Assembly (NCBI RefSeq): GCF_002087085.1
Contig: NZ_MWQY01000015.1
Location: 44,798 to 108,797 of the forward strand
Direction of reading: 5' to 3'
DNA: 64,000 nucleotides
Source: Marispirochaeta aestuarii
GTDB lineage: Bacteria; Spirochaetota; Spirochaetia; JC444; Marispirochaetaceae
The notes beneath the pieces are model-generated. The model was not told the DNA's origin. It was given only the letters and a program-made list of their open reading frames with translations, and made no database searches. A program made the position numbers and the translations under genes. This document shows, one piece after another, positions 16,409-24,933 of this stretch. Position 1 is the stretch's first letter. Every line of letters begins with the position of its first letter.

Positions 16409-18337
16409 CTATTCTGTTCTCGCCAGGGGGTGGTCGGATCGTACCCTGTAATCCCTGGCCCGTATCCCTACGATTCTTTTGAAGAGTCTGCTGAAATAAT
16501 TGGAATTGTTAAAACCCGTTTTATCCGCTATCTGGGTGATTGTCATATCCGTGGTCAGCAGCATCTCCTTTGCCCGCTCTATTCTCAGCATGGTCAGGTA
16601 GTCGACAAAGGTGTACCCTGTCTCCTGTTTGAAGAGGGAGAGAAAATACGAGGGGCTGATGAACACCTCATTGGCGACATCCTTGTAGCTGAGCTGGGAG
16701 TGATAGTTTTCTTCCATACAGCGGATTGCCTTTTTTATAAGGGTTTTGGAGCGGCTTTCATATACCTTGGCAACCGTATCAGCTATTTCCACTACTACGC
16801 TGGACATCCACTTTTCAACGGTTTCCATGTCTGTGATATGGTTGATGTCACTGAAAAACTCTTCCATTCGTTCATTCAGTCTCCTTTCGTCTCCTCCTCC
16901 GAGTATGGCGGAATCGATAATGGAACCTATGAACTCATACAGGCGCACCTTCAGGGCCTCAGGCTTTTCGGCGATGAAGGCTTTGAATTTCTCGATAAAA
17001 GCAGAAAAGGCCTTCCTGCTGTTATTCGTATCCCCCACTTTTATCAGGGACAGAAGTTTTTCCTTCTCCTTTACCGGGTAGGTGTTGGTGTGGTGGTCCA
17101 GCTCATTTATATTGTCCACATGTATAATATTTGAGTTTTCCAGATGCTCGGCGTATTCCTGGGCATTCAGGGCCTCGTGATAGGAAATCCGCAGGTCCTC
17201 GATGTTTTCATAGGTTCTGCCGATGCCAACGGCAAGGCTGCACCTCTGGGTGCTGCAGATCTCGCTTTGAATTCCCTCCAGTATTTCCATGAAGGAGATA
17301 CGGTTTTCCGAACCGGTATCACTATTCAGCTTGAGGGCTATTCCAATCCGGTAGTTGGAAAGGGGGAGAAGTATATAGCACTCTTCCTCATAATAACTCT
17401 GAAGAATTTGATCTGTGGTATGCAGGACCTCATCTATCATTTTCAAATCATGGAGGACTTTCGATTTCCCGTCCTTTATTTTTACAACCACAAAGGTATT
17501 CAGGTCGCTGTTTTTTCCCAGGCAGTCGAGCATCTCTGTCAGCTTGGTTTTTGAGAAGCCGCTGAAGGCAACATTATGGATGATATCCTCCTTGATAAAA
17601 GGAATCAGTTTTTCATAGTAGTGGTATACCTCCTTGACATCTATCAATACGCTTACACCAAAAAGCAGGGCGCTGATTATGGATACCACGTAGTAGATTC
17701 CCCACTGTTTGGCCAGGGAACCAATGATGAAGGAGAGGGCAAAGATAAAAACCCCGCTGTTAAAGAGAAATATCTTGTTCGTCAGAAGCTCATTCAGGGA
17801 TGTATCGAGCTTGAGTTTGATGAGTTTGATTAAAGAAAACAGCGCAAGCAGCAGTCCGGTCACAACCTGAACGACGATAGTTACCTCCCTTCCGTAAAAG
17901 GGGGCCTGCATGTTGGGGGTAAGGTTGTCCTGGGCGATGATTCCGGCAAACTGAAAAAGAACGCGGCTTTCCCGGGTACCCAGGGTATTGAAAACGACGT
18001 AAACAAGACCCAGAAGGGCACAGAAGCTGATAATTACTGCCTGAAACCTCTTTCTTCTTTTTCTGTTGAAAAGATCGGAGGCCAGTATTATCACGGGGGA
18101 AATAACACCGCAGAGAATTATCATACGGATGTTCACGATTATAAGGGGTATGGGATGCGGGCCAAGAATCAGTTGCAGGGGGCGCCCCAGGGCGAAAAGA
18201 CTGATTCCGATGAGAAAAATTACAAAGTATTTATAGGATGTCGCTTTTGAAGGATTGGCGATGCTGAAATAGATAAAGTACAGGAGAAAAAAGAGCCCTG
18301 CTATTAACGGAGCGATGATATTGGAGAACAAAGACAT
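16409..18337 (-). CDS. Membrane-anchored AraC family regulator (YesN-like)
   Basis: The N-terminal ~240 residues form about seven hydrophobic helices. A middle segment (about 260-430) resembles the degenerate cyclase-like domain of large AraC regulators, with SLAVGIGRTYENIEDLRISYHEA. The C-terminal ~100 residues are a typical AraC helix-turn-helix pair (SYKDVANEVFISPSYFLSLFKQETG and ITQIADKTGFNNSNYFSRLF). The architecture suggests direct coupling of a membrane signal to DNA binding in one chain. It converges with the second TRAP operon, so it may control it, but the sequence does not prove this. The signal is unknown. Confidence 0.85.
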   Translation of the reverse strand: MSLFSNIIAPLIAGLFFLLYFIYFSIANPSKATSYKYFVIFLIGISLFALGRPLQLILGPHPIPLIIVNIRMIILCGVISPVIILASDLFNRKRRKRFQAVIISFCALLGLVYVVFNTLGTRESRVLFQFAGIIAQDNLTPNMQAPFYGREVTIVVQVVTGLLLALFSLIKLIKLKLDTSLNELLTNKIFLFNSGVFIFALSFIIGSLAKQWGIYYVVSIISALLFGVSVLIDVKEVYHYYEKLIPFIKEDIIHNVAFSGFSKTKLTEMLDCLGKNSDLNTFVVVKIKDGKSKVLHDLKMIDEVLHTTDQILQSYYEEECYILLPLSNYRIGIALKLNSDTGSENRISFMEILEGIQSEICSTQRCSLAVGIGRTYENIEDLRISYHEALNAQEYAEHLENSNIIHVDNINELDHHTNTYPVKEKEKLLSLIKVGDTNNSRKAFSAFIEKFKAFIAEKPEALKVRLYEFIGSIIDSAILGGGDERRLNERMEEFFSDINHITDMETVEKWMSSVVVEIADTVAKVYESRSKTLIKKAIRCMEENYHSQLSYKDVANEVFISPSYFLSLFKQETGYTFVDYLTMLRIERAKEMLLTTDMTITQIADKTGFNNSNYFSRLFKRIVGIRARDYRVRSDHPLARTE

Positions 18338-18441
18338 GTCTGTTGCCCTTCTCGATTCGGATAAGGGTACCTCTGTTTTCTGGGGTGCCCATAAGCAGAT
18401 AAATGGTAGGAGATAAAGTTTGAGACGTCAAGAATAAAAAA

Positions 18442-19605
18442 TCATCCCGAACCTGACCGCCTGACCAGGCCCTTGACCCCGAAGGGCAGCCACATGGTCA
18501 GAAACAGCGCCAGTCCAAGAATTTCAAGCCCCAGGGCGTACCAGGGAGCAGGGCCGAAGATTCCGGCAAGGATATCTACAATGGAGCCTGTGGGCGGCGG
18601 AAAACCGATCACAAAGTAGTTTCCCCGTTGAAAAGGGGGAATATGCTCCAGGGCAAGGTTAATCCACCAGGCAAAGAACACGACAATATTACTGATCAGG
18701 ATTACACGGAAAACCGACATCAGCGTCGGTCTGAACCCCCTCCCCGCCACAAGGTACAATCCGCAGGCAATTATGAGCCCATGGGAGATAAAGAATGAGA
18801 AGTACTTGTATTCCGGAAAACCCCGATACCCGATATCCGGGGCCAGAAGGGCCTGGAGGGCTCCGCCGATCCCCCAGAAGAAGATGAGCTCAAAGAGGAC
18901 TTGCCGCAGTTTCCCGGCTGGCAGGGCAAAAACGAAGCAGAGAATCAGTATTGATAGACCACACATCTGTACCATCAGGGCCCAGGCGGCGTGCCACCCG
19001 CCGGTAAAATACCAGTAGAACTGATAGATTATCTCGTTCAGCCAGAGACTCGCCACAAGAAGAAATTCGATTATATGTCGTTTCTCTTCGGTACTCCTGC
19101 GGGCGGCGGTGACCACCAGTATCCATAAAAGTACCAGTCCCGCCAGCCCGGCGTAATGCTGGGCGGAAAAGTGACGGAATTCACCGCTCAGGCGGCCGGT
19201 CCCCGCCTGGATTGTAACCTCCCCGCCTTTCAGTCGCTCTCCAGTGTTCCCGACTACAAACAGACTCAGCTTCCATTCCCCGTCTTCCGGGAGATCGATC
19301 AGGGACCGGAACGACGCGAGCAGAAAGGATCCCCCCTTTTCATATCTGACCATCTCTCTTGGGACTTCGGTGCGGAACACAGTTTCACCCTTTTGTGAGG
19401 CAAGGAGTTCCACCCGGTAATCCTCCTTTCCATAGTACCAGGCGACACCCTCCACGGGGACGGGGTTGGCGTATTGGCCTCCGTTCCGGGGGGCGGAGAA
19501 TTTCAATCCCGTCGGATTGACGGCGTCAGCAAGCAGAAAGCCGAGCTGAACGGAAATAAGGGAGAATACAAAGAACAGGGCCAGAAAGGGCGGGAAACGC
19601 TTCAT
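18442..19605 (-). CDS. YwaF/TIGR02206-like integral membrane protein with N-terminal Ig-like domain
   Basis: The 387-residue protein begins with a signal-anchor helix. An exported β-rich domain of roughly 110 residues follows (SAPRNGGQYANPVPVEGVAWYYGK), looking like a bacterial Ig-type fold. The C-terminal ~230 residues carry about six membrane helices resembling the YwaF/TIGR02206 family, with the final FGPAPWYALGLEILGLALF region. Function is unknown; related proteins have been grouped with TMEM164-type acyltransferases, but I cannot verify that here. It is downstream of no obvious partner and lies 104 bp past the start of the AraC gene. Confidence 0.55.
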   Translation of the reverse strand: MKRFPPFLALFFVFSLISVQLGFLLADAVNPTGLKFSAPRNGGQYANPVPVEGVAWYYGKEDYRVELLASQKGETVFRTEVPREMVRYEKGGSFLLASFRSLIDLPEDGEWKLSLFVVGNTGERLKGGEVTIQAGTGRLSGEFRHFSAQHYAGLAGLVLLWILVVTAARRSTEEKRHIIEFLLVASLWLNEIIYQFYWYFTGGWHAAWALMVQMCGLSILILCFVFALPAGKLRQVLFELIFFWGIGGALQALLAPDIGYRGFPEYKYFSFFISHGLIIACGLYLVAGRGFRPTLMSVFRVILISNIVVFFAWWINLALEHIPPFQRGNYFVIGFPPPTGSIVDILAGIFGPAPWYALGLEILGLALFLTMWLPFGVKGLVRRSGSG

Positions 19606-19914
19606 GAATGTATTATTTCATCCCTTTTATCGCCGGTAAAGATAAACTTTTCATATTCAGGGTGCTGAACAACGATAGAATTTAGGATGCTAAAGAAGAA
19701 AGGCTGAATATAGTAAAAATGTCACTTCTATGTAGTGTTGGGTACCTCAAAAAAATACTCTTTTTTCACCATGCAGCGTTGTCGGAATCTCCCGTAATTC
19801 TCAAATCTTGTTCTCACAAGTGTTTGCGGGTACTGGAAAATCCCGTCGCCTTGTCTGTAACAGAAACACCTCTTTTGTAGAGGGTGCCTGTATAAGTATC
19901 GACACTGAAATAGC
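19606..19914. other. Non-coding stretch with no recognised element
   Basis: About 310 bp between two divergent genes. No ORF with a ribosome site, no tRNA and no known riboswitch fold was recognised. A weak imperfect stem (CACCTC ... GAGGGTG) is present near 19867-19886. The promoter for the betaine-binding gene follows directly. Confidence 0.5.
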
Positions 19915-19943
19915 TTGACTTATTGAAGGGCATTGTTTAGAGT
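19915..19943 (+). promoter_or_regulatory. Promoter of the betaine-binding protein gene
   Basis: TTGACT (19915-19920), a 17-bp spacer and TAGAGT (19938-19943) precede a GGAGG ribosome site and the ATG at 19974. Confidence 0.55.
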
Positions 19944-19973
19944 TCTAAGTATATTGTAATTGGAGGTTAGCTT

Positions 19974-20942
19974 ATGCGTAAGGTAGTACTTGTGCTGCTC
20001 GCCGCGTTATGTCTTGGCGGGTATATCTTTGCAGAAGGAGGACAGGAGGGCGGGGCCCAGGAAATCGTTTTTGCCGATCTTACCTGGGACAGTGTCATGG
20101 TGCATAACCGGATTGTGGCGTATATAATCGAAAACGGTCTTGAGAATGAATATACGGCAGATTTTGTTCCCGGAGGTACGGTCCCAAGTGTTACCGGGCT
20201 GGCCAATGGTGATATCGATATCGACATGGAATCCTGGCATTCCAATTGGCTGGATGTATACGAGAAACATATGGCCAGCGGGGATATCCTGGATCTCGGG
20301 AAGAACCTCCCCGACGGCCCCCAGGGATGGTATGTACCCCGCTATGTTATAGAGGGTGATCCCTCCAGAGGGATCGAGCCCATGGCCCCGGATCTGGAAA
20401 CCTCCGAGGATCTGCCCCGGTACTGGGAGCTCTTTCAGGATCCCGAAGACCCGAATAAGGGCCTGATCTATCTCGGCATTTCCGGATGGGCCGTTACCGA
20501 CAGCAACGAGAAGTATTTCGAGAAACAGGGCCTGGGAGAATATTTCAACAAGGCAATACCCGGATCGGATGCCGCTGTAGCTGCAACCATGGATTCCGCC
20601 TATCGTCGCGGTGAGGCCTGGGTCGGATACTGGTGGGAGCCCACCGCAATCATGGGGCGCCTGGATATGTACATGCTTCCGGACACCCGTCTGCCCCCGG
20701 CGGATATCAACATACTGGTCAATAAAGACCTCCCGCAACGGGCCCCGGATGTCGTTGAGATCCTGAAAAAGTACAGCACGACTGTTGCGATGAACAATGA
20801 GTTTCTGGCGGCCAAAGAGAAGCAGAACCTCGATAACGAGGGTGCGGCAATCTGGTTCCTCAAGAACCGGGAAGATGTATGGACCCAGTGGGTTGATGCC
20901 GAAGTCGCTTCCAGGGTAAAGGCTGCTCTTGCTGCTGAATAA
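19974..20942 (+). CDS. Glycine betaine/proline-type ABC transporter binding protein (OpuAC/ProX-like)
   Basis: A ~20-residue signal peptide is followed by AEGGQEGGAQE. The body matches the OpuAC family, with the early FADLTWDSVMVHNRIVAYI strand-helix and the DIDMESWHSNW segment that supplies aromatic side chains for quaternary-ammonium binding. There is no lipobox Cys. No ATPase or permease gene is adjacent, so this is an orphan binding protein that must use a distant transporter. It is not closely similar to the OsmF-type binding protein at 46825. It likely serves osmoprotection by betaine uptake or use of betaine as a nutrient. Confidence 0.85.
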   Translation: MRKVVLVLLAALCLGGYIFAEGGQEGGAQEIVFADLTWDSVMVHNRIVAYIIENGLENEYTADFVPGGTVPSVTGLANGDIDIDMESWHSNWLDVYEKHMASGDILDLGKNLPDGPQGWYVPRYVIEGDPSRGIEPMAPDLETSEDLPRYWELFQDPEDPNKGLIYLGISGWAVTDSNEKYFEKQGLGEYFNKAIPGSDAAVAATMDSAYRRGEAWVGYWWEPTAIMGRLDMYMLPDTRLPPADINILVNKDLPQRAPDVVEILKKYSTTVAMNNEFLAAKEKQNLDNEGAAIWFLKNREDVWTQWVDAEVASRVKAALAAE

Positions 20943-20972
20943 AATACAGGGTATAAAACTGACCTGTAACAG

Positions 20973-21003
20973 AGCCCCTTGCGAAAAGCGAGGGGCTTTC
21001 TTG
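20973..21003 (+). terminator. Intrinsic terminator after the betaine-binding gene
   Basis: Stem AGCCCCTTGC/GCGAGGGGCT with a GAAAA-type loop followed by TTTCTTG, 30 bp after the stop codon. Confidence 0.8.
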
Positions 21004-21036
21004 TTGAAGAGGAAAGAGAGCAAGGGAGAATGAATC

Positions 21037-21228
21037 ATGGGCGGACAGAACAGGAACAGTCTAAAACCCGGCATGCGGGTAGCCATCGTGCTCAAAAAGG
21101 ATCAGCGAAGCGGGAAACTGACAGAGGGTGTGGTCGCCGATCTGCTGACCCGCTCGGATTACCATCCCCATGGAATAAAAGTCCGCCTTACCGACGGTCA
21201 GGTGGGGCGGGTAAAAGAGATTCGATGA
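21037..21228 (+). CDS. YwbE family small protein (DUF2196)
   Basis: This 63-residue protein has the full-length pattern of the YwbE family: LKPGMRVAIVLKKDQRSGKLTEG, then GVVADLLTRSDYHPHGIKVRL and a closing GQVGRVKEI. The family is widespread, basic and predicted to be an SH3-like small β fold; its function is not established. It has its own AAGGGAG ribosome site. No functional link to the neighbouring transport genes is evident. Confidence 0.85.
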   Translation: MGGQNRNSLKPGMRVAIVLKKDQRSGKLTEGVVADLLTRSDYHPHGIKVRLTDGQVGRVKEIR

Positions 21229-21330
21229 TGCGGCCTGACTGCAGGTGTATGTAAAATACTGCTTGCATTATTGTGAAATCTGATCGTAAAATACAGCCTT
21301 TATAAATTCTATTTTGTACGGGAAGGTATT

Positions 21331-22689
21331 GTGGAAGCATTTAAAGCTGTACTCGAGGCTGTTGACGGTATTGTCTGGGGGCCGATAATGATCGTCCTCC
21401 TGGTTGGTACCGGCATCTATCTTACAATCAGGCTTAAACTAATTCAGGTCAGCTCTTTCGGGCATGCGATTAAGGTAATAAAGGGCGATTATGATCACGA
21501 ATCAGAATCAAAGGATGGCGAAATAAGCCATTTCCAGGCCCTCTCGGCCGCTCTTTCGGCAACCATCGGAACAGGTAATATAGCAGGGGTGGCAACCGCG
21601 ATTGCCATCGGCGGACCCGGGGCGCTGTTCTGGATGTGGGTTACCGCATTTTTCGGAATGGCCACCAAATATTCCAGCTGTCTGCTCGGTCTCAAGTATC
21701 GGGAGATAGACGAAAACGGTGAAGTAACCGGGGGACCGATGCTGTACCTGGAAAAGGGGCTTGGACAGAAGTGGCTGGGCATTCTGTTCGCCGTGTTCGC
21801 GGTGATCGCATCCTTCGGAATCGGTAATATGGTACAGGCAAACTCCGTGGCCGAACCGGTAGCAGCGACCTTCGGTCTTCCCAAATGGCTGACCGGTTTG
21901 GTCATGGGAGTACTGGTCTGGCTGGTCATCGTCGGCGGTATAAAGCGTATAGGTAAAGTCGCCTCCAGAATAGTACCATTCATGTCGGTAGCCTATGTTC
22001 TGGCAGCCTTTATTGTTCTGGCCGTTAATTTCAGCGCGATCCCCTCTGCCTTTGCTCTGATATTCACCCACGCCTTTACGCCTACTTCGGCATCCGGCGG
22101 ATTCGCCGGTGCGGTCGTGCTTCTGACCATGCGTTACGGTGTCGCCCGCGGGGTTTTTTCCAACGAAGCAGGACTCGGCAGCGCCCCCATGGCCCACGCC
22201 GCAGCCAAAACGGACGAACCTGTACGGGAAGGTCTTGTCGCCATGATCGGTCCCTTTATCGATACAATTATCATCTGTACCATGACGGGTCTGGCGATTG
22301 TTACATCCGGCGCATGGGACTCGGGACTTACCGGGGCCGAGCTTACCAGCGAAGCCTTCAACCTGGCGCTGCCGGGGGTCGGCCGCTACCTTATAGCCGT
22401 TGCCATCGTGTTCTTTGCGTTCTCCACAACCGTCAGCTGGTCCTACTACGGCGATCGCTGTGTAATGTATCTTTCTGGAGAAAAGCAGCTCGTCCGAGCC
22501 TACCGCTGGCTCTATGCATTGATGATTCCTGTGGGCGCGATTCTGAAGCTGGAAATCGTATGGACTTTCTCCGATATCGCCAATGGTCTTATGGCCCTGC
22601 CGAATATTATCGGTCTTATTGGGCTTTCCGGAACCGTTATCGCCCTTACAAAGACCTATGTCGACAAACTGAAGATCCCCGTCGCTTAA
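21331..22689 (+). CDS. Alanine/glycine:cation symporter (AGCS family)
   Basis: The 452-residue protein has about eleven membrane helices and the AGCS signatures ALSAALSATIGTGNIAGVATAI near residue 70 and GGPGALFWMWVTAFFGMATKYS. It imports alanine or glycine with sodium, or in some organisms protons. It begins with GTG at 21331 after GGGAAGG. Length and helix order match the family. It stands alone between YwbE and a convergent aldo-keto reductase gene. Confidence 0.93.
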   Translation: MEAFKAVLEAVDGIVWGPIMIVLLVGTGIYLTIRLKLIQVSSFGHAIKVIKGDYDHESESKDGEISHFQALSAALSATIGTGNIAGVATAIAIGGPGALFWMWVTAFFGMATKYSSCLLGLKYREIDENGEVTGGPMLYLEKGLGQKWLGILFAVFAVIASFGIGNMVQANSVAEPVAATFGLPKWLTGLVMGVLVWLVIVGGIKRIGKVASRIVPFMSVAYVLAAFIVLAVNFSAIPSAFALIFTHAFTPTSASGGFAGAVVLLTMRYGVARGVFSNEAGLGSAPMAHAAAKTDEPVREGLVAMIGPFIDTIIICTMTGLAIVTSGAWDSGLTGAELTSEAFNLALPGVGRYLIAVAIVFFAFSTTVSWSYYGDRCVMYLSGEKQLVRAYRWLYALMIPVGAILKLEIVWTFSDIANGLMALPNIIGLIGLSGTVIALTKTYVDKLKIPVA

Positions 22690-22705
22690 GTAAGACGCTG
22701 CAAGC

Positions 22706-22736
22706 CGGGAGGCCGTACCGTATAGATGGCCTCCCG
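22706..22736. terminator. Hairpin between convergent symporter and reductase genes
   Basis: Perfect 9-bp stem CGGGAGGCC/GGCCTCCCG with a 13-nt loop, 17 bp past the symporter stop. T-runs are lacking on both sides, so this is a likely but weak terminator. Confidence 0.5.
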
Positions 22737-22779
22737 ACAGCATCGGCAGGACTGAAAATCCTTACAATGGTCTAGGTTC

Positions 22780-23769
22780 TCAGCGCCAGTTGCGGGGCTG
22801 CTCGGGTTTCGTTCCCATTGCCTCATCGATCCTGTTCATAATCTCCGGCCTGAGCAATTCGGCGGCATCAAGGGCCTTCATGTTCTGTTCCACCTGGTCC
22901 GGCCTTGATGCGCCGGTAATAACCGTGCTGACGTGGGGGTTCTTCGTTACCCAGGCCAGGGAAAGCTGGGCAAGGCTTATTCCCAGTTCCTCTGCAATGG
23001 GGCGCAGGCGTTCAACCGCCTGGATCCGCTGTCTCCCGTCCTCCGTCTCATAGCGCTTCCTGAGCCATTCATAGCCCGGCAGCGTAAGTCGTCCTTCTTC
23101 TATGCCTTTGCCGTATTTACCGGTCAGCACGCCGGAGGCCAGGGGGCTCCAGGTGGTGGTCCCGAGTCCGTACTCCTCGAAAAGTGCTTTGTATTCAACC
23201 TCGAAACGGCTGCGATCGAGCAGATTGTACTCAGGCTGTTCCATGGTCGGGGGCACCAGGTGCAGACGTTCGGCAACCTCGTAGGCTTTGGTTATCTCCC
23301 GGGCGCTCCACTCGCTGGTTCCCCAGTAAAGGGCGTATCCCTTGTCCACGAGGTACGACATGGCCCGTACGGTCTCCTCGATGGGGGTTTCGTAATCCGG
23401 GCGGTGGCAGAATACCAGATCGACATAGTCCAGCTGCAGTCGATCCAGGGCCGCCCGTGTTCCTTCCAGGATATGCTTGCGGCTCAATCCCGTATCGTTG
23501 GGTCCTTTTCCTCCCCAGAAAATTTTGGTGGACAGAACAAGATCGCTCCGCTTCCATCCCAGCTTCTTCAGCGCCTTGCCCATGATAATCTCCGATTCGC
23601 CCCCGGCGTAGGCCTCGGCATTGTCAAAGAAGTTTACTCCCGCGTCATAGGCGATTTTCATCATCTCTGCAGCGGCTTTTACGTCAACCTGGGTGCCGAA
23701 GGTTATCCATGATCCATAGGAAAGGGCGGATACCTTCAGTCCAGATCTGCCTAAATTACGATATTCCAT
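22780..23769 (-). CDS. Aldo/keto reductase (Kv-beta-like, AKR6 type)
   Basis: The 329-residue NADPH-dependent (β/α)8 barrel has catalytic Asp49 and Tyr54 in DNAEAY, Lys in LVLSTKIF and His in LVFCHRPD. The GTSEWSAREI and TTWSPLASGVLTGKYG segments are typical of the potassium-channel β-subunit/YghZ branch, which reduces aldehydes and dicarbonyls such as methylglyoxal. An AAGGAGC ribosome site precedes the ATG. It is divergent from a dienelactone hydrolase gene and each has the palindrome TAGTAAAYTACTA in its promoter region, so both are probably under one regulator, perhaps in electrophile defence. Confidence 0.92.
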   Translation of the reverse strand: MEYRNLGRSGLKVSALSYGSWITFGTQVDVKAAAEMMKIAYDAGVNFFDNAEAYAGGESEIIMGKALKKLGWKRSDLVLSTKIFWGGKGPNDTGLSRKHILEGTRAALDRLQLDYVDLVFCHRPDYETPIEETVRAMSYLVDKGYALYWGTSEWSAREITKAYEVAERLHLVPPTMEQPEYNLLDRSRFEVEYKALFEEYGLGTTTWSPLASGVLTGKYGKGIEEGRLTLPGYEWLRKRYETEDGRQRIQAVERLRPIAEELGISLAQLSLAWVTKNPHVSTVITGASRPDQVEQNMKALDAAELLRPEIMNRIDEAMGTKPEQPRNWR

Positions 23770-23802
23770 TTAAAGCTCCTTATTCATAGTAAGATAGTCA
23801 TG

Positions 23803-23815
23803 TAGTAAACTACTA
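23803..23815. promoter_or_regulatory. Palindromic operator near the aldo/keto reductase
   Basis: TAGTAAACTACTA: arms TAGTA/TACTA around AAC, 34 bp upstream of the reductase ATG. The same core recurs at 23986-23999 in front of the divergent gene. Confidence 0.6.
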
Positions 23816-23983
23816 AGATACAGTGAAAAAGGAAAATCAGCCCTCAGGGTATGATCGAAGCGGCTGCGGAGGAGGAGGTAAAGACAGGAAATCCCTTCCC
23901 GCATCATCCCTGTCAGCATAAATCGTTCTTTAAACGTATTCAGTTCGAAAACCCGGTCATTTCTGTTTCCCCTGGTATTAAAG

Positions 23984-24000
23984 ATTAGTAAATTACTAAT
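23984..24000. promoter_or_regulatory. Palindromic operator near the dienelactone hydrolase
   Basis: ATTAGTAAATTACTAAT: perfect 7-bp arms around AAT, 41 bp upstream of the hydrolase ATG. The layout fits dimeric winged-helix regulators of the MarR or HxlR type, but no such gene is in this window. Confidence 0.6.
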
Positions 24001-24040
24001 AAAAGCGTCAACGACGCTGTTGCTTTACAAGGAGAGGTTT

Positions 24041-24835
24041 ATGAAATTTAAATGGGTTTTAATCGTTTTATCTTTTGTATTTCTGCTTACGGGACTCACT
24101 GCAGAAGGAGCTCAGGACATGGATATGGACAGGGAAAGTGTGATTTATACGGAGGAGATATCCTATACCGTGGACGGCCAGAGACTGGTAGGCCTTCTGG
24201 CCTATGACGAGTCAGTAAAGGAATCGCGCCCCGGGATTCTGGTGGTTCATGAGTGGCAGGGTATCAATGATTACGCGAAAAAGAGGGCTGTTGATCTGGC
24301 AAAGGAAGGCTACGTGGCGTTTGCCCTGGATATGTACGGCGATGGGAAGGAGATCACCCGGGAAGAGGCCCGCGACATGTCCGGCAGGATCGGTACCGAT
24401 TATCCGCTTGTTCAGAAGCGCTTCAATGCCGCACTGGATATTCTCAAGGAAGTTGAGTATACCGATCCGGACAAACTGGGGGCCATAGGATACTGTTTCG
24501 GCGGCGGCATCGTCCTGAACATGGCCCGGCTGGGTACGGATATCGACGGTGTTGTGGGATTCCATTCTTCGATCAATACCGGTTTGAATGCTGAAAAAGG
24601 GGACATCAAAACAAAGATTCTCGCCATACAGGGCGATCAGGATCCTGCGGCACCCCGGGAGAAGCAGGAAGCGTTCATTCAGGAAATGACTGAAGCGGAA
24701 GCGGATTTTACCTACATTATTTATGGAAACCTGCCTGCTCACAATTTTACCAATCCTTCCGGTTCATCCTATTACGCGGATGAAGCCAATATGGCCTGGG
24801 CATCCATGCTGGTTTTCTTTGATTCCCTTTTCTGA
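24041..24835 (+). CDS. Exported dienelactone hydrolase family protein
   Basis: The 264-residue α/β hydrolase has the dienelactone hydrolase triad: Cys152 in GYCFGGG, Asp201 in GDQDPAAP and His234 in PAHNF. An N-terminal hydrophobic segment of about 22 residues (FKWVLIVLSFVFLLTGLTA) looks like a signal peptide, so it probably acts in the periplasm, unlike the classical cytoplasmic enzyme. The ATG at 24041 is preceded by GGAGAGG; an upstream TTG would add seven residues. A shared palindrome links it to the divergent aldo/keto reductase. The natural ester or lactone substrate is unknown. Confidence 0.88.
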   Translation: MKFKWVLIVLSFVFLLTGLTAEGAQDMDMDRESVIYTEEISYTVDGQRLVGLLAYDESVKESRPGILVVHEWQGINDYAKKRAVDLAKEGYVAFALDMYGDGKEITREEARDMSGRIGTDYPLVQKRFNAALDILKEVEYTDPDKLGAIGYCFGGGIVLNMARLGTDIDGVVGFHSSINTGLNAEKGDIKTKILAIQGDQDPAAPREKQEAFIQEMTEAEADFTYIIYGNLPAHNFTNPSGSSYYADEANMAWASMLVFFDSLF

Positions 24836-24871
24836 TATCGAAGACAGTACACCGTCTTTAGACTGATCCCG

Positions 24872-24905
24872 AAAAAAAGCCCCCCGCAGATAGCGGGGGG
24901 CTTTG
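24872..24905. terminator. Bidirectional terminator between hydrolase and PFOR
   Basis: Ten-bp stem AGCCCCCCGC/GCGGGGGGCT with an AGATA loop. On the minus strand it is followed by seven T's and is a strong terminator for PFOR; on the plus strand only CTTTG follows. Confidence 0.85.
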
Positions 24906-24933
24906 TCATGTTTTGCGACTGACAGGATCGGCC

